A DNA stretch of 64,000 nucleotides from Raoultibacter massiliensis (lineage in GTDB: Bacteria; Actinomycetota; Coriobacteriia; Coriobacteriales; Eggerthellaceae): contig NZ_LT962671.1 in assembly GCF_900199545.1 (NCBI RefSeq), positions 356,398 to 420,397 of the forward strand, given 5' to 3'. This document shows positions 35,796-45,330 of this stretch, in pieces (position 1 is the stretch's first letter; each line of letters begins with the position of its first letter). The position numbers and the translations under genes were made by a program. The notes beneath the pieces are model-generated. The model ran no database searches and was not told the DNA's origin. It saw only the letters and a program-made list of their open reading frames with translations.

Positions 35796-37436
35796 TTACC
35801 CCATCATGCTCTTTGCGGCATAGCGTCCGAAGGTTACAGCGCGTCCGCAGCTTGCGGCACCGAGCCAGAGCGGATAGTCGTTGCCGAAGAAGTTGCCCGA
35901 CACGTTGCCCGCCGCATACAAGCCTTCGATCGGCTGCTCTTCGAGGTCAAGTACTTGGAGCCCCTGGTTCACGTGGAGGCCGCCGAGGATGGTCAGCACG
36001 CCGGGGACGCGTTTGATGGCGTAGAAGGGCGCTTTCTCGATCTTCGAGATCTTAAGGTAGTCGGGGTTCTTGCCGAAGTCCTCGTCTTCGCCTTTGTCGA
36101 CGAGGGCGTTGTAGCGCTCGACCGTTTTGAGGAAGTCGTCTTTCGGCACGCCCATCATGCCGGCGAGCTCCTCGAGGGAATCGGCTTTCATGATGGCTCC
36201 GCGCTCGAGCGCATCGTCCCATTCCGCTTGGTTGTCGCCCGAAACGGTCCAGCGCATGAAATCGCCGCCGAAATCATTCCAATGCTGGTTGTAGTCGGCG
36301 TCGGTTACCTGGAACCGGGTGCTTTCGGGTTGCAGGATGCATTGGTTGACGATGTAAGGGTAGTCGGTGTCCTCGTTTTGGAAGCGCTGCCCGAGCTTGT
36401 TGACGGCAAGCCAAGGGGTTCCCGAAAACGGCGCGTCGCCTTCGGGCAACGGGCTCGGATCGAAATGGATCATCGGCGCGTGGGCCGGCTTGTCGATCGA
36501 GGCCCCCGCCCACATGGCCATCTTGTGTCCGCCGCCGGTGTTCGAGGCGGGGAAGTATGTGTTGGGAAGGTCGACGCAAAACGGTGCGAACGCCTTGACC
36601 ATTTCGGGATCGTTGCCGTAGTCGCCTGTGGCGAGCAGCACGCCCTTTCCCGCATTGAACTTGACGTATCCTTTGGGATCTCCCTTTGTGCGGTTGCCGA
36701 TGACGCCGGTCACGCGATCGCCTTCCTTGACGAGCTGCACGCCCTCGGTGTTGTAGTAGACCTGGGCGCCGCCCTCGACGGCTTTGTCGAGGATGGCTTC
36801 GAGCATGGCGGTCTGCTGGCCCACCCAGGCATGAGCGAAGGGCGGCTCGCCCATCATGCCCTGGAATTCGACGATGCCGTCGGTTTCGGCCATGAGCCAG
36901 TCAACGGTTTCTCCGCTGTTGTCCATGAATATCTTGAGCACGCGCTCATCGGCTTTGCCGCCGTTGAGCTTAGCGTAGTTCGCCTGCACTTCGGCCACGT
37001 CGTATTCGACGCCGATCGAGGCTTGGTATTTCGAATTGACCGCACCGGTGCTCCAGCCATGGCTGATGAACACCGATTCGTTTTGCAGAATGGCGACGCT
37101 CGCGCCTGCCTGCACGGCTGTGAGCGCTGCGGTGATACCCGCCGTACCCGCTCCGACGATGACTACGTCGGCATCGATCGTCTCGACGATGTCGGCGTCG
37201 GCGATGGGCTCGGGTGCGTTTTCAACCGTCCAGGTTTTAACCAGTTCGCCACTCGCGTCGGCGTTGCCCGTTTGCGGCTGCTGGTTCGCGTCGGCTCCGG
37301 CGCTTTCGCCTTGCGCTCCCGGAGCGCACCCGCCGAGCAGGCCCAAAGCGGCGAAGCTCGCTACGCCGATGCCCGTCCCTTGCAAAAAGCTGCGGCGCGA
37401 AAGAGACGTACGCTGGTTGTTTTCCTTGTTTTCCAT
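35796..37436 (-). CDS. Tat-exported lipoprotein flavoprotein reductase, FrdA/KstD type (546 aa)
   Basis: The N-terminus has a twin-arginine motif SRRSFLQGT followed by a hydrophobic stretch and an LGGC lipobox, so it is predicted to be exported folded and lipid-anchored outside the membrane. Residues about 75-110 form the FAD-binding VVIVGAGTAGITAALTA segment. The rest fits the FAD_binding_2 family of fumarate, urocanate or steroid reductases, ending with LYAAGNVSGNFFGNDYP. No FMN-binding or cytochrome domain is fused. The GGGAGGAGC site supports the start. Eggerthellaceae have many such respiratory reductases; the electron acceptor reduced here is unknown. A PucR-type regulator lies upstream in the same direction. 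Confidence 0.93.
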   Translation of the reverse strand: MENKENNQRTSLSRRSFLQGTGIGVASFAALGLLGGCAPGAQGESAGADANQQPQTGNADASGELVKTWTVENAPEPIADADIVETIDADVVIVGAGTAGITAALTAVQAGASVAILQNESVFISHGWSTGAVNSKYQASIGVEYDVAEVQANYAKLNGGKADERVLKIFMDNSGETVDWLMAETDGIVEFQGMMGEPPFAHAWVGQQTAMLEAILDKAVEGGAQVYYNTEGVQLVKEGDRVTGVIGNRTKGDPKGYVKFNAGKGVLLATGDYGNDPEMVKAFAPFCVDLPNTYFPASNTGGGHKMAMWAGASIDKPAHAPMIHFDPSPLPEGDAPFSGTPWLAVNKLGQRFQNEDTDYPYIVNQCILQPESTRFQVTDADYNQHWNDFGGDFMRWTVSGDNQAEWDDALERGAIMKADSLEELAGMMGVPKDDFLKTVERYNALVDKGEDEDFGKNPDYLKISKIEKAPFYAIKRVPGVLTILGGLHVNQGLQVLDLEEQPIEGLYAAGNVSGNFFGNDYPLWLGAASCGRAVTFGRYAAKSMMG

Positions 37437-37612
37437 GATGGTGCTCCTCCCTTGCTTTTTGCGGTCGAGCTGTTCGACCGCTGCATGGGAAGACCTTACG
37501 ATGATCGCCGGCGAAGAACTAGTGTAGCGAACGCTGGTCTTGTTTGTGCGATCCTACAAAACAAGAGATCGACCAGGCGATTTATGACGTATCTCCCACG
37601 TGTGCCGCACGG

Positions 37613-38815
37613 TCACGCATCGGCCTGTTCGCTGCTCAGCAAATCGTACAGTTTGACGATGATGAAGAAGTTCGCGCGCACGGCTTGCTCCGAGAAATCC
37701 GAATCGAGCAGTTCGGCTATTTTGTCCATGCGGTAGCGAAGCGTGTTCACGTGGATGAACAGAAGCTTCGATACGTCGGTCCATCGAAATGAATGATCGA
37801 GCATGAGCCTGAGCGTATTCATGAGCGGGGTGCCGTGCGCCGCTTCGAAGTCGATCACGGGTTTGAGGGTCTGCTTGCAGTAGCGTCGAAGCGCTTCGTG
37901 GTCGGTGTCGAGCAGGATGGCGAAGATGCCGAGCTGCGCATAGCGGATGATGTCATCCTCCTTGCCGAGCAGCCATCCGAGCTCGAGCGCTTCCTTCGCC
38001 TCCCGCAGGCTCGTACCGAGCTGGGGGAACGGGTAGCTGCGGCCGATGCCGATCGAGGTGACGATGCCGTTGTAACGGTCGTGGACGGCCTTGTGGTAGG
38101 CGAGGTCGTAAAAGTGTCGGTGGGGCATCTTGCGGCCTTCGTCATCGACGGCGTAGTCGCTGGGGAAGATGTGGATGAACCCCTCGTCGATGCCGATGTC
38201 GATAACGTCGGAGGCGTGCTGTTCACGCAGGTACTGCCGTACCGATTCGGAGGTCGATGCCCAATCGTAGTGCTGGTCTCCGCCGCCGATCCGCGTGATT
38301 GTGATGAAGAAGGATCCGGTTTCGTCGATTTGCAGCTGGCGGGTTGCAAGGTAGTCGGCCAGCCCTTGCGCGCCGTTTTCGAAAAGCTTGGCGGAGGCAT
38401 CGTCTCTCATGGCTCTGATCATGCGCTGCGACGAGAGATAGCTTGCCAGATGGTAGGTGAGCGGAGCGCTCACTTCGTCGAGGACCGAAACGGTTTGTTC
38501 GACTGCAGCCTCCTTTACGGGTGCGAGCACGATCGATGCGAATGCGCGGCCGAGAGGAATGAAGTAGGTAAGCCGGTTGCTCCGCGCATCGAAGCGATAG
38601 CGCTTTTCGCCTGGCTCGGATTCGGCCGCTTCGGCTGGATTTCCCGTGGGGCCAGTCGCATCGGCTGCAGCGGGGTAGAGCAACTCACGGTCGGGACCGA
38701 TTACGAGCGCTTTGCAGCGACAGGTTTGCTCGAGGTATGCTCCTGCGTAGCCGAACCCCTCTTCTGCGAGACGCTCCATGAACTGAAACGACGAATCGCG
38801 CATTTCGTGCGGCAT
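37613..38815 (-). CDS. PucR/CdaR-type transcriptional regulator (400 aa)
   Basis: It ends with the helix-turn-helix segment LLFIHVNTLRYRMDKIAELLD typical of PucR proteins. A middle region (about 165-330) with a SIGIGRSYPFPQLGTSLREAKEALELG motif is usual in the GGDEF-like domain of CdaR. It starts MPHEMRD with a GGGAGGAA site; a longer frame has none. It lies 176 bases upstream of the exported flavoprotein gene on the same strand, and probably activates it in response to the reductase substrate. Confidence 0.9.
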   Translation of the reverse strand: MPHEMRDSSFQFMERLAEEGFGYAGAYLEQTCRCKALVIGPDRELLYPAAADATGPTGNPAEAAESEPGEKRYRFDARSNRLTYFIPLGRAFASIVLAPVKEAAVEQTVSVLDEVSAPLTYHLASYLSSQRMIRAMRDDASAKLFENGAQGLADYLATRQLQIDETGSFFITITRIGGGDQHYDWASTSESVRQYLREQHASDVIDIGIDEGFIHIFPSDYAVDDEGRKMPHRHFYDLAYHKAVHDRYNGIVTSIGIGRSYPFPQLGTSLREAKEALELGWLLGKEDDIIRYAQLGIFAILLDTDHEALRRYCKQTLKPVIDFEAAHGTPLMNTLRLMLDHSFRWTDVSKLLFIHVNTLRYRMDKIAELLDSDFSEQAVRANFFIIVKLYDLLSSEQADA

Positions 38816-38922
38816 GGTTCCTCCCTTGCGGCATCTATGGGCGGCATCGCGTACCGTCCGCATTCAAGGGTAGCAGAATCTGCCGCGTCGATGTCGGTCG
38901 GATGAAAAATGCAACCGAGCGC

Positions 38923-38952
38923 TTGATTCGTTAATAGATTATGTCCTATAGT
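38923..38952 (+). promoter_or_regulatory. Predicted promoter for the radical SAM operon
   Basis: TTGATT at 38923-38928 and TATAGT at 38947-38952 are separated by 18 bases, in a locally AT-rich stretch. Confidence 0.55.
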
Positions 38953-39017
38953 GGCATTTCACAATTATAGTATATGGTCTTATGAAATCAAGACGACAGA
39001 CGAGGATCGGTGAGCGC

Positions 39018-40064
39018 ATGGAATTGGACAAAAGAGTTGCTGAAATAGTGGCAAAGGCGTATGCGGGGGAAGCGGCGACCGAAGAGGAGTGCGTCTATCT
39101 GCTCGGGTTCGGCGAGGCTTCGCCCGAGGCGTTTGCGGTGCGGGCGGCGGCTGCGAGCATCGTGCGCGCCCGCACTGATAACACAGCGGTTATCTTCGGC
39201 CAGATCGGAGTGGAGTGCTCCCCGTGTACGGCCGATTGCGATTTCTGCTCGTTTGCCGCAAGCACGACCGGCTTCGAGGCAATGCGTCTTGACGACGAGA
39301 CGATCGTCGAGAAGATCGATGGCTTTTGCAAGGACGGTGATCTGTACGGCCTGTGGCTTATGACCATGCACGAATACGATCTCGAATACTACCTTCATGT
39401 GTTGAAGCTGGCCCGCGAACACGCACCTGCCGAGACGAACATCTACACCAACGTGGGCGATACGAGCTACGAGGATTTCTGCAAGATGAAAGAGGCGGGA
39501 GCATCGGGCGTCTACCATATCTGCCGCCTCGGCGAAGGCGAGCACACGAAGCTCGATCCCGAAGCTCGCTTCCAAACGATGGAAAACGCGCGCAGGGCGG
39601 GTCTTGCGATCCTCGATGCCGTCGAGCCGATCGGGCCCGAGCACACGCCCGAACAGCTTGTTGAAAAGATGTTCCTCACCAAACGTTTCCACTCCATACA
39701 GACCGGCTCGATGAAGCGCATTGCGGTTCCCGGCACGCCGTTTGCCGACAAGGGCGAGATCAACCACTTCACGCTCTCCCAGATCGTATCGGTGCAGTGC
39801 CTCGCCCTGCTCGATATGGAAACGCTGCCGTGGATCGGCATCCACGAGCCCTGCGAGGCGGGGTATCTTTCGGGTGCGAACCTCATTTCGGCGGAAACGG
39901 GCGTGAACCCTCGCGATACGGCGGAGGATACTTCCGCAAGCCGCGGCCTCGACATGGATGCGAGCCGCCGCGTGCTCTTCGAGGCGGGCTTCACCCACCT
40001 GTGCAAAGGCGACGGCACAAAGGTGCCGTTGACCATGGAATACATCGAAGGTTGCAATCGATAG
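39018..40064 (+). CDS. Radical SAM protein, BioB-like (348 aa)
   Basis: The radical SAM cluster motif is C70-x3-C74-x2-C77 (CTADCDFCSF), with an extra C67 just before it. GEINHFTLSQIVSVQC and CEAGYLSGANLISAETGVNPRD in the C-terminal part resemble the end of the barrel in biotin-synthase-like enzymes. The length fits BioB/HydE/PylB-type proteins, but no biotin, hydrogenase or pyrrolysine genes are near. A GGTGA site favours ATG 39018 over ATG 38982. It is followed by a G3E GTPase and a methyltransferase-radical SAM fusion, so the three may act in one modification pathway. Confidence 0.87.
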   Translation: MELDKRVAEIVAKAYAGEAATEEECVYLLGFGEASPEAFAVRAAAASIVRARTDNTAVIFGQIGVECSPCTADCDFCSFAASTTGFEAMRLDDETIVEKIDGFCKDGDLYGLWLMTMHEYDLEYYLHVLKLAREHAPAETNIYTNVGDTSYEDFCKMKEAGASGVYHICRLGEGEHTKLDPEARFQTMENARRAGLAILDAVEPIGPEHTPEQLVEKMFLTKRFHSIQTGSMKRIAVPGTPFADKGEINHFTLSQIVSVQCLALLDMETLPWIGIHEPCEAGYLSGANLISAETGVNPRDTAEDTSASRGLDMDASRRVLFEAGFTHLCKGDGTKVPLTMEYIEGCNR

Positions 40065-40123
40065 CGTACGATAGGGCATAAACGATGCCGCACCCGAGGG
40101 TGTCGAACCAGGAGGAAGCGAGT

Positions 40124-41239
40124 ATGGCAAAAGCAAGATTCATGGTAGTAAGCGGGTTTCTCGGCGCAGGCAAAACCACTTCGATGATCGCGTTTTCCCG
40201 CTGCATCAACGAAAAACACGGTAAATCGGCGATCATTGCAAACGATCTCGGTGCCAAAAACCTCGTCGATGCCGACTACACGGCAACGACCGACCTGTCG
40301 ATTACCGAGATCACGGGCGACTGCATCTGCTATCAGACGGAGAACCTCGTCGACAAGCTCAACCGACTTGCCGACGGCGGAGCCGACGTGATCATGTCTG
40401 ATATTCCCGGCTGCGGCATCGGGGCTCTTGATCATGTGTATCTGAAGCTGAAAGACGAGTATCCAGGGGAATTCGACCTCATGCCGTTCACCTGCGTCGT
40501 CGATCCCGAGCGCTTGCGCATGATCCTGCCCGAGCGGGCAACCATCAACCTGCCCGAAGAGATGCGGTTCTTGCTTGACGCGCAGATGGCCGAGGCCGAT
40601 CTCATCGTGCTGAACAAGATCGATATGCTCTCGGCAGAGGAGCTTGCCGCCGATGTCGATTTCATCAAGACCGCCTATCCCGACATCCCGGTGATGACCA
40701 TGTCTGCGAAGACGAACGACGGCGTTGCGGCCGTGGTCGATTACCTCATGGCGCACGAGGCGGCGGCCGAGCACCGCGAAATCGGATACGGCACCCCCGA
40801 ATTCTTAGCGGCTGAAGAGAAGATGTGCTGGTACAACCGTCGTTTCTTCGCTAAGAGAACCGACGAGGCCAATATCGACTTCAACGGCGTGGTCGATGAT
40901 TTCATGGAGGCCATTCGCGACGGGCTCATCGAGGCGAAGCGCAACGTTCCCCATCTGAAGCTGTTTGCGGCGGGCGAGGGCGATGATTTCGTCAAGGCGT
41001 CGCTGGTGGGCGTCGATTACGACATCGAGTACGAGCGCAAGCTCGAGCACGAATACACCGCGATGTCCATCGTCGTGAACGCGCGGGCGGTTTGCGAATC
41101 CGAGACGATGGCCGCCATTGTGGATGAAGCGATCAAGGCGATCGAGGAAAAGCACGGTCTTGCGTGCCACGTGCTGTTCACCGAATGCTTCGGCATGATG
41201 GATGAAGGCCGCGGCAACGGGGGTCGCGCCTCTCGCTGA
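40124..41239 (+). CDS. G3E-family (CobW/HypB/UreG-like) GTPase (371 aa)
   Basis: Walker A GFLGAGKTT is at residues 11-19, SDIPGCG forms the switch/Walker B region, and LNKID is the guanine-specificity motif. The usual CxCC metal motif of CobW/COG0523 proteins is replaced by GDCICY at about residues 66-71. A GGAGGAAG site precedes the ATG. GTPases of this class insert metals or cofactors into enzymes; here a role in serving the flanking radical SAM/methyltransferase proteins, or a corrinoid enzyme, is plausible but not shown. Confidence 0.88.
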   Translation: MAKARFMVVSGFLGAGKTTSMIAFSRCINEKHGKSAIIANDLGAKNLVDADYTATTDLSITEITGDCICYQTENLVDKLNRLADGGADVIMSDIPGCGIGALDHVYLKLKDEYPGEFDLMPFTCVVDPERLRMILPERATINLPEEMRFLLDAQMAEADLIVLNKIDMLSAEELAADVDFIKTAYPDIPVMTMSAKTNDGVAAVVDYLMAHEAAAEHREIGYGTPEFLAAEEKMCWYNRRFFAKRTDEANIDFNGVVDDFMEAIRDGLIEAKRNVPHLKLFAAGEGDDFVKASLVGVDYDIEYERKLEHEYTAMSIVVNARAVCESETMAAIVDEAIKAIEEKHGLACHVLFTECFGMMDEGRGNGGRASR

Positions 41240-41285
41240 CCCGCTGCGCCGGGGTTGCGCTCGAATACGAAAGGGAGCTGACGGC

Positions 41286-43325
41286 ATGAATGAGGCTACA
41301 ACGGTGCACGATCAGGTGCGCGAGTACTACGGGCGCGTGCTCGGCGGGTCTGACGACCTTAAAACCGACGCGTGCTGCTGCGCAACCGATGCGCCGCCCA
41401 AGTACGTGCTCGACGTCATGGGGCTTGTCGCCGACGAGATCGTCGAGCGCTTTTACGGATGCGGGTCGCCCATACCGCCTGCGCTCGAAGGCGCAACGGT
41501 GCTCGACCTTGGTTGCGGCACCGGGCGCGATGTGTACGTCATATCCAAACTCGTCGGCGAAAACGGGCGCGTGATCGGCGTCGATATGACGCCCGAGCAG
41601 CTTGAAGTCGCCGAGCGCTATCGCGAAGAACAGGCGAAGCGATTCGGGTTTTCCTCATCGAACGTCGAACTCAAGTGCGGTTACATCGAGGATCTCGCCT
41701 CGCTCGGCATCGCCGACGAAAGCGTCGATGTGGTCGTGTCGAACTGCGTCATCAACCTCTCGCCGTTCAAGGATCTCGTGTTTTCCGAGATATACCGGGT
41801 ACTCAAACCCGGCGGCGAGCTGTTCTTCTCCGATGTGTTCTCCGACCGACGCATCCCCGAAGCGCTGCGCGACGATCCTGTGCTTCGCGGGGAATGCCTG
41901 GGCGGGGCGCTGTACCTTGAGGACTTTCGCCGCATGATGGCGTCGCACGGGTGGGAGCGCTACGCGTTCACGGTCGTCGACGACATCCGTGTAGGCGATT
42001 TCGCGCTCGAGACCAAGCTCGGGTTCATCGGGTTCACGTCGCGTACGGTGCGGGCGATCAAAGCGACGGGCCTTGAGGACGGCGAAGAGGACTTCGGGCA
42101 GAGCGCGATCTACACCGGCGCGATACCCGAGACGCCGCGCTACTTCGATTTCGATGCCGATACGCGGTTCATCAAGGGTAAGCCGCGGGCTATCAGCGGA
42201 AACACGGCTCGTATGCTCGAACAGTCCCGCTATGGCGTTGCATTCGAGATAACGCGGGCGGGCAAGCACCGAGGGAGGTTCGATACGCCGCGCGCGCAGG
42301 AAGCGCTTGAGGTACGGAAGGGTGCGAAGAAGGTCGATCTTGCGCTGCTCGAACGCGCATGCGAACGATGCGGCATAACCCCGTTCGACGAGCGGGTTGG
42401 CGAGCCATCGCTGCTGCGCGCCCGCGAGGCGCCCTCGACTATGCAGGTGAACATCTGCTATGCATGCAACCTCGCTTGCAGGCATTGCTACCTCGAGTGC
42501 GGCCCGACTCGCACCGAGAGCATGTCGCGCTCGACCATGGAGGCGTGCCTGAGCGCGTTTTCCGCAGGCGGGTTCAAGGTGCTCGATATCACCGGCGGAT
42601 CTCCCGAGTACAATCCCGATTTCGAGTGGTTTCTGCGCGAGGGGGCGAAACTCGGCAGCACCATCGTGCGCACGAACGCGACGCTTTTGTGCAAGCCCGA
42701 ATACGAGCGCCTCATGGATGCGTTCGCCGAAACGCGCTCGCGCGTGGTGATATCGCTTCCGTTCTACAACGGCGACGGCACCGACGCCCAACGCGGTCGC
42801 GGCGCGTTCGAAAAGGCAGTGCGCACGATCAGGCGCCTGAACGAGCTGGGCTACGGGCGCACAGGAGAGTTGCCGCTCGACATCGTCTACAACGTGGCGG
42901 GGCCGTTCCTGCCGCCCCCGCAGGAGCTTGTGGAAGAAGCGTACAAGGAAGTGCTTTCCCGCGAGCAGAGCATCGAGTTCGACGGCTTGCTCGCGTTCAA
43001 CAACTACGCGCTCGGCCGCTTTGCCGCCGACCTCATGGAAGCGGGCATGTTCGACGAATACCTCGGTCTTTTGGCTGATAGCTTCAACGCCCTCGCCGTG
43101 ACGCGCATGATGTGCCTCGACCAGGTGAACGTCGATGTGGATGGCACGCTGTACGATTGCGAGTGCAATCACGTACTGGGGCTTCCCCTTCTGCTCGATG
43201 GGCGTGCGGCAACCGTCGCCGATCTGGCGTGCGGCGCATTCGGCGCACGCCAGATCAGGACGAACCCCATCTGTTACAGCTGCGCAGCGGGTTCGGGTTC
43301 GAGCTGCGGCGGCAGTTTGGTGTAG
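41286..43325 (+). CDS. Fused ArsM-like methyltransferase and ArsS-like radical SAM protein (679 aa)
   Basis: Residues 1-about 345 are a SAM methyltransferase of the arsenic-methyltransferase group. VLDLGCGTGRDV (72-83) is motif I, and C30-C32, C59, C154 and C204 lie in segments typical of that group (YGCGSPIP, SNCVINLSP, RGECLGGALY). From about 380 it is a radical SAM/Cys-rich protein: C394-x3-C398-x2-C401, a GPFLPPPQ segment, and an MCLDQVNVDVDGTLYDCECNHV stretch characteristic of ArsS. These are usually two neighbouring genes in arsenosugar-type loci. It starts with GGGAGCTGACGGC before the ATG. It could make an organoarsenical or a related methylated compound. Confidence 0.86.
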   Translation: MNEATTVHDQVREYYGRVLGGSDDLKTDACCCATDAPPKYVLDVMGLVADEIVERFYGCGSPIPPALEGATVLDLGCGTGRDVYVISKLVGENGRVIGVDMTPEQLEVAERYREEQAKRFGFSSSNVELKCGYIEDLASLGIADESVDVVVSNCVINLSPFKDLVFSEIYRVLKPGGELFFSDVFSDRRIPEALRDDPVLRGECLGGALYLEDFRRMMASHGWERYAFTVVDDIRVGDFALETKLGFIGFTSRTVRAIKATGLEDGEEDFGQSAIYTGAIPETPRYFDFDADTRFIKGKPRAISGNTARMLEQSRYGVAFEITRAGKHRGRFDTPRAQEALEVRKGAKKVDLALLERACERCGITPFDERVGEPSLLRAREAPSTMQVNICYACNLACRHCYLECGPTRTESMSRSTMEACLSAFSAGGFKVLDITGGSPEYNPDFEWFLREGAKLGSTIVRTNATLLCKPEYERLMDAFAETRSRVVISLPFYNGDGTDAQRGRGAFEKAVRTIRRLNELGYGRTGELPLDIVYNVAGPFLPPPQELVEEAYKEVLSREQSIEFDGLLAFNNYALGRFAADLMEAGMFDEYLGLLADSFNALAVTRMMCLDQVNVDVDGTLYDCECNHVLGLPLLLDGRAATVADLACGAFGARQIRTNPICYSCAAGSGSSCGGSLV

Positions 43326-43353
43326 CGCGCACGGTCTTTTCGCGCCTGTCTCG

Positions 43354-43384
43354 GCGGCCCGCATGGCGATGCGGGCCGCTTTTG
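43354..43384 (+). terminator. Intrinsic terminator after the radical SAM operon
   Basis: A perfect 10-bp stem GCGGCCCGCA/TGCGGGCCGC with a 6-base loop, followed directly by TTTT. Confidence 0.88.
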
Positions 43385-43769
43385 GATTCGCATCCCTTGC
43401 ATGGCGGCTCGCTTTACGGTTTCGAGCCATTTCGGCATGCATTGCCATCCCCGATTCCAGAATGGAATAGCCGGTCCTTCCGTCACCTGCGGCTCGCTTT
43501 TCATGTGTCGATCCCTTCCGTCGTATCGGCAGCCGAAATCGGTTCGGCTGATTAGCTTTCCTTTTTGGAATAGCCCATGTTTTTTGTGATACGCCACCCG
43601 ATCGCCGTCGCCCATACAATGCTCGCAACGGCAATGGCGAGGTTTCGGGATCGCGGCAAACGGTAGTGCTGCCGTCTATGCGATGTCGTGCGGCGGTGGG
43701 GTGTCGCGCCGGTTGAAGATGCATCCGGATTCCACAATGCGAACGGTATTGAGCTATGGGGGTGGTTTG
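43385..43769. other. Intergenic stretch before the DASS transporter
   Basis: No gene is certain. On the minus strand a frame ending at 43552 reads RNLAIAVASIVWATAIGW, then ITKNMGYSKKES, which would be one membrane helix with a basic tail. Its start is unclear, so it is only a possible small membrane protein. Confidence 0.4.
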
Positions 43770-45305
43770 GTGTCTGCGCTTATTCAAGAAACCGATCGGC
43801 AGAAATCTGCCGCATCGCCTATCGACGGGCTTTCCCTGCCTAGGGAAAGCGACGGGGCGGCGGCTGCAACGGGTCATTTGCAGCCGAAAGGATCGTTTCC
43901 CCTCAAACGCGTTATCGGAGCGGTGCTTGCCGCGCTCATCGTCGTCTCCTCTTGCCTTGTTCCCGGCACCGAGAGCCTTTCTCGCGAGGGCGTCATGGCG
44001 ATCGGCGTGTTGCTGGCTTCGGTTGCCATGTGGTTTTGCGGCACGATGCCGCAGGGCGTCGTCGGGCTCGTCGGCATTGTTTTGCTGGTTTTTCTCGGCG
44101 TCGTTCCTTCGTTGACCGAAGCCCTATCGGGGTTCACATCCGCCACTACCTGGTTCATCCTCTGCGTGTTCTGCATGACTGCCATCATGCAGAAGAGCAC
44201 GTTGGGCCTCAGGCTTACGCGTGCGCTGATCGGATGGGCGGGCGCGAACTCCCGCAAGCTCGTGTTCGCCTTCATGCTGGGAACGGCGGTCGCCTCGTTT
44301 TTCATGACCGATACGGGGGCGGTCGTGCTTGGCATGAGCATGGCGCTTCCCTTGCTGAAGGCGGTCGATGCGAAGCCCGGCTCTTCGAATCTGGGCAAGT
44401 GCCTCATGCTGGGCGTTGCGTTCGCCGGCGTTCTCGGCGGGTTCGCCTTGCCGTGCGGCCATTCGCTCAACATCCTCGGCATCGGCATCATGGAGTCGAC
44501 CGTAGGGGAGACGGTGAGCTTTCTTGGATGGATGCTCGTCGGCATTCCCATCTTCGCCGTGATGCTGCCCGTTACCTGGTGGCTTCTGACGCGGGTTTTC
44601 CCTCCCGAAAGCATCGCCGACAAGAAGGGCGTCATCGAGGCGAACACCGCTTCGTGCGGCGCATGGACCGCAAAGGACAGGAAATCCATCTGCGTTGTCG
44701 TTTTGCTGCCCATCCTGTGGATTGCCGGCAACTGGATCGGCGCGCTGAATACCACGATCGTCGCGATGGTGGGTGTGGCGCTGCTGTTCTTGCCGGGCAT
44801 GGACCTCATGTCGTGGCGCGAGTTTCAGGATATTGCAGGTTGGAACGTGTTTTTGTTCTTCGGAACCGTCATGTGCCTGGGCAACGCCGTGTCGTCCACG
44901 GGCGGTACCGATTTCATTGCAACCCTGTTCTTGAACAGCGGTGTTTTGGAAATACATCCGTTCCTCGTGCTGCTTATCGTGGGATACGTGATGTACATCA
45001 TCCATACGTTCTGCCCGGTTGCGCCGGCGCTCTGCCTGCTGTTCTTGCCGCCCTTGCTGCTGTGGGCGCAAACGGTTGGCGTGCCCACTGTCATACCGGT
45101 ATTCGTCGTGGCGTCGATTACGGCGGGCAGCTTCCTCGTGCCGCTGAATCCAACCATCGTGATCACCTACGATCAGGGCTATTACAAGTTCGGTGAAGTC
45201 GCCAAAGGCGGTTGGCTTTCGGCGGCCATCTTCGTGTTCGTAACGGTGTGCTGGTCGTTTCTCGTCTGCGACGTTATGGGGCTTGTCCAGGCGATCCCGC
45301 TGTAG
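43770..45305 (+). CDS. DASS/SLC13-family anion transporter (about 511 aa)
   Basis: A polytopic carrier related to the one at 45671, sharing an EGVMAIGVLL...GLVGIVLLVFLGVVPS region, the FFMTDTGAVVLGMSMALPLL segment and HTFCPVAPALC near the end. It fits the divalent anion:Na+ symporter (DASS, ArsB/NhaD-like) superfamily that moves dicarboxylates or sulfate. A GTG at 43770 has GGGGGTGG just upstream, but other in-frame starts (ATG 43683, ATG 43737) are possible. The N-terminal about 45 residues before the first helix are low in similarity. The cargo is unknown. Confidence 0.85.
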   Translation: MSALIQETDRQKSAASPIDGLSLPRESDGAAAATGHLQPKGSFPLKRVIGAVLAALIVVSSCLVPGTESLSREGVMAIGVLLASVAMWFCGTMPQGVVGLVGIVLLVFLGVVPSLTEALSGFTSATTWFILCVFCMTAIMQKSTLGLRLTRALIGWAGANSRKLVFAFMLGTAVASFFMTDTGAVVLGMSMALPLLKAVDAKPGSSNLGKCLMLGVAFAGVLGGFALPCGHSLNILGIGIMESTVGETVSFLGWMLVGIPIFAVMLPVTWWLLTRVFPPESIADKKGVIEANTASCGAWTAKDRKSICVVVLLPILWIAGNWIGALNTTIVAMVGVALLFLPGMDLMSWREFQDIAGWNVFLFFGTVMCLGNAVSSTGGTDFIATLFLNSGVLEIHPFLVLLIVGYVMYIIHTFCPVAPALCLLFLPPLLLWAQTVGVPTVIPVFVVASITAGSFLVPLNPTIVITYDQGYYKFGEVAKGGWLSAAIFVFVTVCWSFLVCDVMGLVQAIPL

Positions 45306-45330
45306 CGGGCGCAACCGAAAGGAAAAAGGT

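Noticed and set aside
43552..43737. A small minus-strand frame with one membrane helix (RNLAIAVASIVWATAIGW)
   Set aside because: No convincing start codon or ribosome site; kept only as a note in the intergenic entry.
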